64,000 nucleotides of DNA, taken from assembly GCA_033813635.1 (NCBI GenBank), contig JAPXRI010000009.1:1-64000 (forward strand). The letters are read 5' to 3'. Source of the stretch: JAPXRI01 sp033813635. GTDB lineage: Bacteria; Bacillota; Clostridia; Oscillospirales; QAMX01. The notes under the pieces were generated by a model, which worked only from the letters and a program-made list of their open reading frames with translations, was not told where the DNA came from and did not search any database. A program made the position numbers and the translations under genes. Shown here in pieces: positions 1 through 8,368 of this stretch. Within the stretch, counting starts at the first letter, position 1. Every line of letters starts with the position of its first letter.

Positions 1-26
1 GTCTTCTGGTATGCGTGTTATTTAGG

Positions 27-1487
27 TTATTTCTGATGGAAGACTGAGTCGAGCTCGGCCTGAATCAGCGGCTGATAGGTCTCAGCTGCGGCGGCCGGGG
101 TCATCGTGCCCTCGTATACGCTCTGATAGAACTGCTTCCTCGTGATCTCGTACATGTTGTCGCTGCACTTCGCGATGTTCATAAGTCCGTTGGTCAGCAG
201 GTACTCCGTGAGGACTTTATAGGCATCCTCGTCTCCGAGCAGCGAGTCGTTTAGCAGGTACTCCTGGTACTCCCCGTCGTCATGCAGGCCGTCGGCGATT
301 CTGGCCATGATGTAGGCGGATTTCTCCCACTCGGTCGTCGAAACCAGCATGCAGTAGAGGTCAACGTCGACGAAGTTCATCGTGTAGTGGTCAACGTCCG
401 GTCCCTTCGGAATCGGCAGCAGGCCGGCCGGGTCGGACATGTTGGCCGTGCCGTTCGGGGCGCCGTCGTCGCCGAATTGCGGTCCGTACAGTCCGGCGAA
501 CGCGGCTTTACCAGTGTAGAACAGCGTACGGCGCTCGCCGCGGCTCGTCGTCGCGCCGTCGCCTTTAAACGGAGGCGAAAGCTTGCCGTTCTGGTTCAGG
601 CTGGCCATGAACTCCAGCGAGGTAATAACCTTCGAATCAAGGCAGTTGGCCTTGTAGGTCTTCGTGGCGCTGTCGTAGATGATCGGACCGGAGCCGTTCG
701 TCCAGATCTCGTTGCCGTCGGTGTCCAGCGCTACGCCCCAGATATCCGGCATGCCGTTGCCGTCGGTGTCTTTCGTGCACTTCGTGGCGATTTCGATCAT
801 CTTGTCGTAGGTCCATTCATACTTATAGACCATCTGGTACATAGCATCGGCGGAATAGCCCGCGTCGGCCACAATCTTCTTGTTGAACGCGTAGGTGTGT
901 CCGAACGCCATACGGTCGTATTTACCGGACATGTCGACGCCCCAGGTGTGCTCCACACCGTCGACCGTGAAGTCGGTGAGGTGCGTGTACTGCTGGGCAA
1001 AGCAGTCGCTGTCGTTCACGTCAAGGCCCGCCGCGACCATTTCATCGCCGTCAAGCGGACGGAGCGCGTGGTTGACCGCGAGCGGAATCCATGTGGACTG
1101 ACGGATTCTTACGAAGTCGCTGAACTTTGTTCCCGACGTGGCGCTCGCCAGCAAAATATCATACGAGCTGTCCTGGTTCGAGAACGTTATCGTGCAGTTG
1201 TACGTGCTCTCGATGTCGGCATACAAATCACGCAGCTCCTGGGCAAGGGCGGTATCCTTCGCTTTCCCCTCGGAGTCAACAGGGCTGAAGTTGCCCGCAC
1301 CGGTCAGAATGAATTCATAACCCTCCATGTCTTTCGGCGCTTGCGTCGTCGTCTCTGCAGGGGCCGTTGTTCCCGCCGTTGTGCCCGCGGTCGTCTCCGC
1401 CGTATTGCTGCCGGAGCAGCCGGCGAACATGGCTGCGATCATCAGAACAGCAAGCGACAGCGCAAGAATCTTTGTTTTCTTCGTCAT
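27..1487 (-). CDS. Extracellular solute-binding lipoprotein (ABC sugar-binding family 1 type)
   Basis: Predicted surface lipoprotein that binds a carbohydrate-type ligand for an ABC importer. The start is ATG at 1487 because it is preceded by GGGAAG and opens directly on a lipoprotein signal peptide (MTKKTKILALS..., lipobox AAMFAGC, lipidated Cys about residue 24). A Thr-rich linker follows, then a two-lobe binding domain of about 430 residues. An EF-hand-like Asp/Asn loop (DTDGNGMPD) lies mid-protein and may bind calcium. It is a close paralogue of the proteins at 57200-58630 and 58813-60180, sharing the blocks RQSTWIPLAVN, WGVDMSGKY and AFGHTYAFNK. No permease or ATPase gene lies beside it, so its transporter partners must be encoded elsewhere. 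Family assignment is firm; the ligand is unknown. Confidence 0.85.
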   Translation of the reverse strand: MTKKTKILALSLAVLMIAAMFAGCSGSNTAETTAGTTAGTTAPAETTTQAPKDMEGYEFILTGAGNFSPVDSEGKAKDTALAQELRDLYADIESTYNCTITFSNQDSSYDILLASATSGTKFSDFVRIRQSTWIPLAVNHALRPLDGDEMVAAGLDVNDSDCFAQQYTHLTDFTVDGVEHTWGVDMSGKYDRMAFGHTYAFNKKIVADAGYSADAMYQMVYKYEWTYDKMIEIATKCTKDTDGNGMPDIWGVALDTDGNEIWTNGSGPIIYDSATKTYKANCLDSKVITSLEFMASLNQNGKLSPPFKGDGATTSRGERRTLFYTGKAAFAGLYGPQFGDDGAPNGTANMSDPAGLLPIPKGPDVDHYTMNFVDVDLYCMLVSTTEWEKSAYIMARIADGLHDDGEYQEYLLNDSLLGDEDAYKVLTEYLLTNGLMNIAKCSDNMYEITRKQFYQSVYEGTMTPAAAAETYQPLIQAELDSVFHQK

Positions 1488-1586
1488 TTTTTCTTCCCTT
1501 CCTGTGGTAGTGGGTAATCGTATATTTCGAATGTTCAGCATTAAACATTCAAAATTGCAATTGCCCCTATTAAATTTAGCTTGCAT

Positions 1587-1615
1587 ATATTACACCAAAT
1601 CCGGCAAAATAGCAA
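1587..1615 (-). promoter_or_regulatory. Candidate sigma-A promoter of the 27-1487 lipoprotein gene
   Basis: Read on the minus strand: -35 TTGCTA (1610-1615), 17-bp spacer, -10 TAATAT (1587-1592). It would give a leader of about 90 nt before the ATG at 1487. Confidence 0.5.
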
Positions 1616-1780
1616 AGGCCTTTCTGCACAAAATATGCCGTCACCACGCCCTCGTTTTTGTCTGCCGTCCGGCGCTTTTTTGCCTATCATTCGTCACTGT
1701 TTTCTCGTCTTCCCCTCCGCGGCCTGTCCCCGTGCTGCGTTTATGTTTAAAATAAACGCTGTTCGGCATATTATTAATCG

Positions 1781-1869
1781 TTGAAAATCGATATGAACAC
1801 CGATATTATTACCCCAGATGATTACCGGAATAATACAGCAGAAATGATCTGCATTATCCCGGTATTCCG
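1781..1869 (+). other. Promoter-like element followed by an imperfect hairpin (possible short RNA)
   Basis: The stretch 1488-2234 holds no convincing protein gene. Within it, TTGAAA (1781-1786), a 17-bp spacer and TATTAT (1804-1809) form a good plus-strand promoter. The predicted start falls just before an imperfect inverted repeat (ACCGG at 1824-1828 against CCGGT at 1859-1863, with ATAAT/ATTAT and CAG/CTG inside) followed by a short T run. The 14-mer TTGAAAATCGATAT at 1781 recurs exactly at 2442 upstream of the GtrA gene. A very short RNA or attenuated transcript is possible, but it is only an inference from the motifs. Confidence 0.3.
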
Positions 1870-2193
1870 TTTTGTGGAAGTAACATAAATCAAGCTTTTT
1901 GTCTCGGAGTTCATTTTACGGTTTTTTGACGATACTGCCCTTTGTTTCTATTTCTATTAAGGAGCGTTCGCCCACGCACGGCTGATATTTCCGCGGTTTT
2001 ACTAATTATCAGTCGCGGCCTTGGAGCATAGTTATTTTTCTCAGCTCTTCTTTTATTATCCCGTGGATATTCTGGATGGAACACTTTGTCAAAGCACCTC
2101 CCGTTCTCATGCACTCTCATGCACGCGGTTCTTGCCGCCGTACATGCCGCGATTTTCGCCGCGGTGCCGCTTGCCTGATTATAAAATTTGCGC

Positions 2194-2222
2194 TTGACAA
2201 ATCGCTCGCGGTGAGTTATAAT
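2194..2222 (+). promoter_or_regulatory. Consensus promoter of tRNA-Gln
   Basis: Perfect -35 TTGACA (2194-2199) and -10 TATAAT (2217-2222) with a 17-bp spacer. The tRNA begins 13 nt after the -10 box, as expected for a stable RNA promoter. Confidence 0.85.
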
Positions 2223-2234
2223 CTGTCCGTGTTT

Positions 2235-2308
2235 TGCGGAATTGTGTAATGGTAGCACGACAGACTCTGACTCTGTTTGTCTGGGTTCGAATCCTAGTTC
2301 CGCAGCCA
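2235..2308 (+). tRNA. tRNA-Gln (anticodon CTG), CCA encoded
   Basis: The cloverleaf can be folded by eye. Acceptor TGCGGAA pairs with TTCCGCA, the D arm carries GTG/CAC, the anticodon stem is ACAGA/TCTGT with loop CTCTGAC (anticodon CTG), and the T arm is CTGGG/CCTAG around TTCGAAT. Discriminator G is followed by an encoded CCA. It reads CAG codons and is not an amber suppressor. It stands alone, with its own promoter and terminator. Confidence 0.95.
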
Positions 2309-2315
2309 AACAAAA

Positions 2316-2342
2316 AGGCCGGTTGAGAAACCGGTCTTTTTT
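2316..2342 (+). terminator. Rho-independent terminator of tRNA-Gln
   Basis: Stem GCCGGTT/AACCGGT with a short GAGA loop followed by CTTTTTT, 8 nt after the tRNA CCA end. Confidence 0.85.
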
Positions 2343-2441
2343 CATGCTTTTTCGCCAGAGCGGCTGATGACGTCTGTTATTTGCCGCGAAGCCTTTTCCG
2401 GGAAAAATCCGTCATTTGTTTAAAGCCGGAAAATTTTGCCC

Positions 2442-2470
2442 TTGAAAATCGATATAGCGTCATTTATACT
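2442..2470 (+). promoter_or_regulatory. Candidate promoter of the GtrA-family gene
   Basis: TTGAAA (2442-2447), 17-bp spacer, TATACT (2465-2470). This places a start about 30 nt ahead of the ATG at 2510. Confidence 0.5.
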
Positions 2471-2509
2471 TGATTGCAGGTATAATCTCGCTTAAGGATA
2501 GTGATTTAA

Positions 2510-3379
2510 ATGCCCGGATTCGCCGTTATAACGCCGGACGCCGTGGCCGCCGCGGAGTCCGGGAGCATCACACTCCCCGGCGGGTACCGGGTCAGTTTTC
2601 CCGGAGGCTCCCCCGGCGACCGGGCGTTTACCCGCGCGATCCGCGCCCCGGGCGTCGCCGGTGTAATACTGTTCGGAAGCGGCGCGTCCGAGCGCGACAT
2701 CGCGAGCGTCGCCGGCGCGATGCTTGAAAACCCCGGGGCAATCGCCGTCGGCCAGCGGTCCGGCTTAAAGCGCTCCGAGGTGTTGACCTCGCGTGTCTTC
2801 AGCCTCTTTTCCGGCGTCAGGCTCAGCGACGCCGTTTCCGGCCTGATCGGGGTTCCCGGAGATAAGCTTCGCGTTTTTCCCGAAAAGCCCTCCAAGCGCT
2901 TTTTCCTGCGGACGCTTTTATACGTCGGTCCCCGGGATAAAATCGTCGCCGTGCCCTTAGATGCGTCGGGGCGTGATAGTACGCCCGTCGAAGCGGTCGC
3001 GGACATGCTCCTTATCCTGAGGCAGTTCGTCATGATGACGGCGGCATCGCTCTCGTCGGCCGGGCTGGACTATTTACTGTATATCCTCCTCGTTGCGCAG
3101 ACCGGCTTTCGCGCCGGCCTCAGCTATGCGGCCGCCCGGGTTTTCAGCTCGCTTTTCAATTACGCGCTGAACAGCCGCGTGGTTTTCAAATCCGGCGGCG
3201 CCCGCCCGTTTGCGAGGTATTATCTGCTGGCGCTCTGCATCATGGCTGCCGGCGCCCTGGCAACCCACCTGTTCGCCGATATTCTAGGCTTCAACAGCAT
3301 TCTCTGCAAGCTGCTGGTCGACCTGCCCCTTTTTCTCGCAAGTTATTTCTTCCAGAAAAAACTTGTCTTCGCGGGCTAA
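2510..3379 (+). CDS. GtrA-family membrane protein fused to a degenerate GT2 glycosyltransferase half
   Basis: The C-terminal half (about residues 165-289) is a four-helix GtrA domain, the family that helps move lipid-linked sugars across the membrane. The hallmark FNYALNSRVVF is present. The N-terminal 160 residues align by eye with the second half of the GT2 domain usually fused to GtrA in Firmicutes (GAIAVGQRSG, SRVFSLFSGVRLSDAVSGLIGVP). The first half, with its NDGS nucleotide-binding loop, is missing. Where the metal-binding DADGQ is expected, the sequence reads FGSGASERD. The glycosyltransferase is therefore probably inactive and the protein may act only as a flippase-like partner. The start ATG has only a weak AAGGAT ahead of it. 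Confidence 0.75.
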   Translation: MPGFAVITPDAVAAAESGSITLPGGYRVSFPGGSPGDRAFTRAIRAPGVAGVILFGSGASERDIASVAGAMLENPGAIAVGQRSGLKRSEVLTSRVFSLFSGVRLSDAVSGLIGVPGDKLRVFPEKPSKRFFLRTLLYVGPRDKIVAVPLDASGRDSTPVEAVADMLLILRQFVMMTAASLSSAGLDYLLYILLVAQTGFRAGLSYAAARVFSSLFNYALNSRVVFKSGGARPFARYYLLALCIMAAGALATHLFADILGFNSILCKLLVDLPLFLASYFFQKKLVFAG

Positions 3380-3398
3380 AGCTTCTGGCAAAAAAAAT

Positions 3399-3435
3399 GT
3401 TGTCTCCCCCAAAACGGGAAGACAACGTTTTTTAT
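3399..3435. terminator. Bidirectional terminator between convergent genes
   Basis: Stem GTTGTCTCCC/GGGAAGACAAC with one bulge. It is flanked by a T run on the plus side (GTTTTTT) and an A run (3391-3398) that gives T8 on the minus strand. It serves both the GtrA gene and rlmI. Confidence 0.8.
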
Positions 3436-3546
3436 ATCCGTTACGTCTGCGCGGCATTTGCCGCTTTTTTAAGACGATATCTTTCCATTGCGGCGTTTCC
3501 CTTGCGTTTTATCTCAAAGCGTCTTTCGCCGCCGTCATATCTCCCG

Positions 3547-4716
<1,170 letters not shown>

Positions 4717-4761
4717 ATCTCCTCCGAACCCCGGCTTTCCGGGTGTTTTGTATAAAATATT

Positions 4762-4791
4762 CCCCGGAAGTATTATACCATACTTCCGGGG
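4762..4791 (-). terminator. Perfect 12-bp hairpin after the first prepilin gene
   Basis: CCCCGGAAGTAT (4762-4773) and its complement (4780-4791) around a 6-nt loop, followed on the minus strand by an A/T-rich tail with TTTT. It lies 27 nt past the stop of the 4818 gene and before rlmI. A terminator is the likely reading. Confidence 0.65.
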
Positions 4792-4817
4792 AAATCGGCG
4801 TTAAATATTATTAAACT

Positions 4818-6395
4818 TTAACTCACAACAACCTGACACGCGGCATCGACTGTATCTCTTGAATCCGCGGTGTTTGTGAGCGTAATTGTTATCGTTCCTG
4901 AACCCGTTCTATTATAGCTGTCAACTCTAAGTGTTAAGGTATTTCCGCTATACCAGACAGCTGGACCTTCATCGGTATAATCCAGTATGACAACTTCAGG
5001 ATTTGAACTAACCCACGTTATTTTATATTTATTCCCGTTTGGCGCATTATAGAAATAACCTCTTCTGGATTGCGGACCAGTTGTCACTCTTGTTATCGTC
5101 CCGTTTCCGTTCATAGTAAACGTTGCGGAGATTGTCGTATCGTTGTACCTTGGCATCGTGATGCTCGTTTTATTCAACGCTATTTGCGGCTGTAGCCTTA
5201 CTACGGTCACATTGCAAATCGCCGAAACCGAGGTGTTGTCGGTTACTGTTACCTTAATCTGCGCACTGCCCGGAGCGAGTGCCGTGACAGTACCGCTGGA
5301 ATCTACCGTCGCCACACTTGGATTGCTGCTCGACCATGTGAGATCGTTTTGTGTTGTGTTCGACGGGGTAATAGTCGCTATAAGTTGCTGGGCCGGATCG
5401 CCTAAGATCATGTTAAGTGTATTTTTATTGAGCGTTATCCCTGTCGCCGGAATAACCCGCCGCAACACCGTAACATCACACGAGGCGGAAAACTCCGTTC
5501 CGGTCACCGTCACCGTAATCTGTGCTTCGCCCGGTGCGACTGGAGTCACATTGCCGTTAGCGTCAACAGTCGCGACCGCGGTGTTGCTGCTTGACCACGT
5601 CAAGGCCGTCTGCGTCGCATTTGACGGAGTTATCGTCGCTGTCAGCTTCACCGCCAGATCTCCCTCGGTCGCTGAAATCTCTGTCCGGTCCAGCGTCACG
5701 CCCGTCGCGGGGATGATAACCGTGACATCGCACGCGGCGGAAAGCCCCGTTCCGGTCACAGTCACCGTAATCCGCGCGCTGCCCGGCGCGACTGACGTCA
5801 CATTGCCCTTGTTATCTACCGCCGCGACGCCGTTATTGCTGCTCGCCCATGTCAGCGCCCTCTGCGTCGCGTTTGCCGGAACGACCGCGGCGTTCAGCTT
5901 CACCGCCGTGCCGACGGATATCGTAAGCGTCGTCCGGTCAAGCGTAACTCCCGTAGCCGGGACGGGCGCTCCGATAATCCATGTCCCCGAATTGTTGACC
6001 AGTGGCATATCGGGAGACAAAAGGAGATAAGTGGTGCCGCTGCCGTCTGGGTCCTCGCCCTCAGCGGTGACCGCGCCGGTTGGGTTGTGGTAATAAAACC
6101 CGCAGCCGCGCTGCTTCGCCGTGAGAATGTCGTTTTCCAGCCCCGAGATTTTCAGCGCGCTTCCCACGTTGTCGACAGGCTGGCTGCTGCCGACTACGTT
6201 TAATTCGATTGCGTACTTTATCGCGTCCTCGATGGCCTTTGCGCTCGAGTTGTCCGCCGACCTGTTCGCCCGCGAAATCGTCCCGGACATCGTCGGCACC
6301 GCGATCGCCGACAGCACCGCGATGATGGCGACTGCGACTACCAGTTCGATGAGGGTAAACGCTTTTTTGCTAAGCATGCATTTTATCCTTCGCAT
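4818..6395 (-). CDS. Prepilin-like protein with three Big_2 Ig-like repeats
   Basis: 525-residue secreted or surface protein. The N-terminus has a type III (prepilin) signal, KKA|FTLIELVVAVAIIAVLSAIAVP, with the conserved Glu5 and Ala rather than Gly before the cut. A pilin-like helix and globular part follow to about residue 140. Three bacterial Ig-like (Big_2) repeats come next, each starting near (I)PATGVTLDR and containing ALTWSSSN and VAPG..I.VTV; they start near residues 150, 230 and 315. The C-terminal 120 residues are unrelated to the repeats. The first 140 residues match the neighbour at 6519-8000, so the two are paralogues with different payloads. The start is ATG 6395 (GAGGAG 11 nt upstream); ATG 6377 with AAGGA is an alternative. 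No pilus machinery lies in the window, so it needs a prepilin peptidase encoded elsewhere. Pilus-displayed adhesin or minor pilin is inferred. Confidence 0.8.
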   Translation of the reverse strand: MRRIKCMLSKKAFTLIELVVAVAIIAVLSAIAVPTMSGTISRANRSADNSSAKAIEDAIKYAIELNVVGSSQPVDNVGSALKISGLENDILTAKQRGCGFYYHNPTGAVTAEGEDPDGSGTTYLLLSPDMPLVNNSGTWIIGAPVPATGVTLDRTTLTISVGTAVKLNAAVVPANATQRALTWASSNNGVAAVDNKGNVTSVAPGSARITVTVTGTGLSAACDVTVIIPATGVTLDRTEISATEGDLAVKLTATITPSNATQTALTWSSSNTAVATVDANGNVTPVAPGEAQITVTVTGTEFSASCDVTVLRRVIPATGITLNKNTLNMILGDPAQQLIATITPSNTTQNDLTWSSSNPSVATVDSSGTVTALAPGSAQIKVTVTDNTSVSAICNVTVVRLQPQIALNKTSITMPRYNDTTISATFTMNGNGTITRVTTGPQSRRGYFYNAPNGNKYKITWVSSNPEVVILDYTDEGPAVWYSGNTLTLRVDSYNRTGSGTITITLTNTADSRDTVDAACQVVVS

Positions 6396-6438
6396 AATAA
6401 ACGCGGCTCCTCTCGAAAAACGACATATATTGATTATA

Positions 6439-6467
6439 ATTATAATCTGTTATTATACTGCGGTCAA
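6439..6467 (-). promoter_or_regulatory. Promoter of the first prepilin gene
   Basis: Minus strand: -35 TTGACC (6462-6467), 17-bp spacer, -10 TATAAT (6439-6444). It shows that the two prepilin genes are separately transcribed. Confidence 0.7.
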
Positions 6468-6518
6468 GCGTTTTATATCTACAAAGCAAAAGTATTCGTA
6501 CAGAAGTTTATTCGTAAT

Positions 6519-8000
6519 TTATTCCGTGATTACAATATTAAAACTGCTAGATGTAACCAAATCAGAAAATGTACCATCAAAATACTTATAAATCTCTATT
6601 GTTACCTTTGCGTTAGCATTTTTTTCAATACTCTCATTTCCACTTTCTTTTTTCCCAGTAAGCTTCAATTCAAGTGTTTTGTTGATTATATCAACCGTCA
6701 TTAACACACTCTTCTTTTGATTCGTTTCAACATAATTAATGCATGAACATTTCAAATAATATTCATTACCATCATAGTTAAAATAAAACCAATAGTATAG
6801 TTCTTTATAACTACTGTTTGAAGATCCGCTCGAATTTCCTTCTGAAATATTTGGTGCTATACCAAATCTAACAGTTTTTATTGCTATATTATCAGGTCCG
6901 CTATCTTTATCGATTAAAACATCTCCCGCCGGACTAAATGAAATAGATTGTACTGGTACAGATACTGTCACTGAACATGTATCTGTATAATCCGTGAGAG
7001 AACCGTTTACCATTAATACTACCGTAACTGTAACAGGGCCTGGAGCCTTCCCCATCGTAAGATTAAAAGTATTACCGGTATCCGTGCCATTCTTTATTGC
7101 AGATCCTGTAAAACTCCATTGATATGACAATATGTCCGAAGCATTCGACGATGTTCCGGATGCGGTAAACGAGACCGCTTCACCTGTCGTCGCGGTTGTC
7201 GGACCGGCAATAATACTCACGCTGTACGAAGAGGGAGCATTTTCCACCGCGATGGTATGCGTATCTGTTTCCCCGGTTGACACACCGTTTGCATATAGGG
7301 TTACCTCCACGACAACGCTTCCCGCTGTGCTCCCCGTTGTAATGGTATAAGAATCGTTATTGTCGGTATCTTCGCTATTTGCTTCACCCGACAGTATCGT
7401 CCATACATATGTAAGGATATCCGAAGCCTGTGATGAGGTACCCGTCGCTGTTAACGTTATACTCTGATTTATCTGAGAGGATTCCTGACCGGATATGCTA
7501 ACGCTGTATGCCGGATTAATCTCTCCGCCGGATTCACCTCCGCCCTCGCCGCTACCGGAACCGCCTCCGCCACCGGATACCTCCTCAATCCGCCAGCCGG
7601 CGCCGGGAACATACTTCATCGGCGAGTCACCGGAAAGCAGCACATAGCCCGTACCGGGATTTGCTCCGGCCACTTCGACCTCGCCGTTTGTATTTTTGTA
7701 GTAGAAGCTGTAGCCGTTCCTTCTTGCCGTCAGCACACTCTCGCTCATCCCGGAAAGCCGAAGCGCAGCCTCCACATTGGTGTCGGCGGTATCGCTTGAC
7801 GCCTCCTTCGAAGCGATAGCGTATTTGATCGCGCCTTCGATGCTTTTCGCGTTGGCTATATCCGCCGATTCGTTTGCCCGCGAGACGACGCCCGAAACCG
7901 TCGGAATAGTGATCGCGGAAAGGATAATCAAAACTGCGATAACGATGATAAGTTCCGTAAGGGTAAACGCTTTTTTGCCTAATGTCTGCAGTTTGCGCAT
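6519..8000 (-). CDS. Prepilin-like protein with two PKD/Ig-like repeats and an AT-rich C-terminal domain
   Basis: 493 residues. Prepilin signal KKA|FTLTELIIVIAVLIILSAITIP keeps Glu5 but has Thr at position 4. The pilin-like region to about residue 140 is paralogous to the protein at 4818-6395 (SIEGAIKYAI, LTARRNGYSFYYKN). A Gly/Ser/Glu linker (GGGGGSGSGEGGGESGG) leads to two PKD-like repeats beginning YSVSI and containing GTSS.ASDIL.Y.W. The C-terminal 150 residues, encoded at about 6519-6960, are different in character: the DNA is strikingly AT-rich compared with the rest of the gene. The start is supported by GGGGG 8 nt upstream. It is a predicted surface protein that needs a type IV pilus or type II secretion apparatus. 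The ligand is unknown. Confidence 0.78.
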   Translation of the reverse strand: MRKLQTLGKKAFTLTELIIVIAVLIILSAITIPTVSGVVSRANESADIANAKSIEGAIKYAIASKEASSDTADTNVEAALRLSGMSESVLTARRNGYSFYYKNTNGEVEVAGANPGTGYVLLSGDSPMKYVPGAGWRIEEVSGGGGGSGSGEGGGESGGEINPAYSVSISGQESSQINQSITLTATGTSSQASDILTYVWTILSGEANSEDTDNNDSYTITTGSTAGSVVVEVTLYANGVSTGETDTHTIAVENAPSSYSVSIIAGPTTATTGEAVSFTASGTSSNASDILSYQWSFTGSAIKNGTDTGNTFNLTMGKAPGPVTVTVVLMVNGSLTDYTDTCSVTVSVPVQSISFSPAGDVLIDKDSGPDNIAIKTVRFGIAPNISEGNSSGSSNSSYKELYYWFYFNYDGNEYYLKCSCINYVETNQKKSVLMTVDIINKTLELKLTGKKESGNESIEKNANAKVTIEIYKYFDGTFSDLVTSSSFNIVITE

Positions 8001-8040
8001 AATATGTACCCCCGTCCCCGATTTTTATGCTGTTTTTTCG

Positions 8041-8069
8041 ATTATAACGTGATTTCCAAATTATGTCAA
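8041..8069 (-). promoter_or_regulatory. Consensus promoter of the second prepilin gene
   Basis: Minus strand TTGACA (8064-8069), 17 bp, TATAAT (8041-8046): a perfect sigma-A match, suggesting strong expression of this surface protein. Confidence 0.85.
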
Positions 8070-8224
8070 GATTATTTATAATAACTGATAATAATATTTA
8101 TTCCGATATTTTTTGACAGAATCCAAATACTCCGCCTCCGTATGATTATGACACCTTTTTTGCGGTTTTTAGCCGTTCGCGGCAGATTGGATGCACCCAG
8201 TGTTCCGGATGGATTCGGGATGCA

Positions 8225-8303
8225 TAAAAAAGAGTTCCGTTTTCACGGAACCCGAAGTGATTTTCAGTTTTCGACGGAAAGCGAGTTTATAATCTTATAA
8301 ACT
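8225..8303 (-). terminator. Terminator of the 8369-10576 gene plus an adjacent palindrome
   Basis: On the minus strand, GGGTTCCGT-GAAA-ACGGAAC is followed by TCTTTTTT (8225-8255), a good terminator. Ahead of it lies a perfect palindrome, AGTTTATAA-TC-TTATAAACT (8284-8303). The remainder of the gap 8001-8368 holds only the prepilin promoter. Confidence 0.7.
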
Positions 8304-8368
8304 GATTTCGGCGGCAGTCTTTTATCTTTCGCGCCATTTTAGCGCCGCCGCCGGTCAGGTTTTTCCGT

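Noticed and set aside
282..1517. Long plus-strand open frame opposite the first lipoprotein gene
   Set aside because: It mirrors a lipoprotein gene with SD, signal peptide and family motifs. The antisense product is Arg/Val-rich with no recognisable domain, typical of a GC-rich codon shadow.
1911..2345. Minus-strand 144-codon frame across the tRNA gene
   Set aside because: It covers tRNA-Gln, its promoter and terminator; no SD or domain.
5143..6030. Plus-strand frame with hydrophobic repeats opposite the Big_2 repeats
   Set aside because: Its repeats are simply the complement of the Ig-like repeat units; no SD and no known family.
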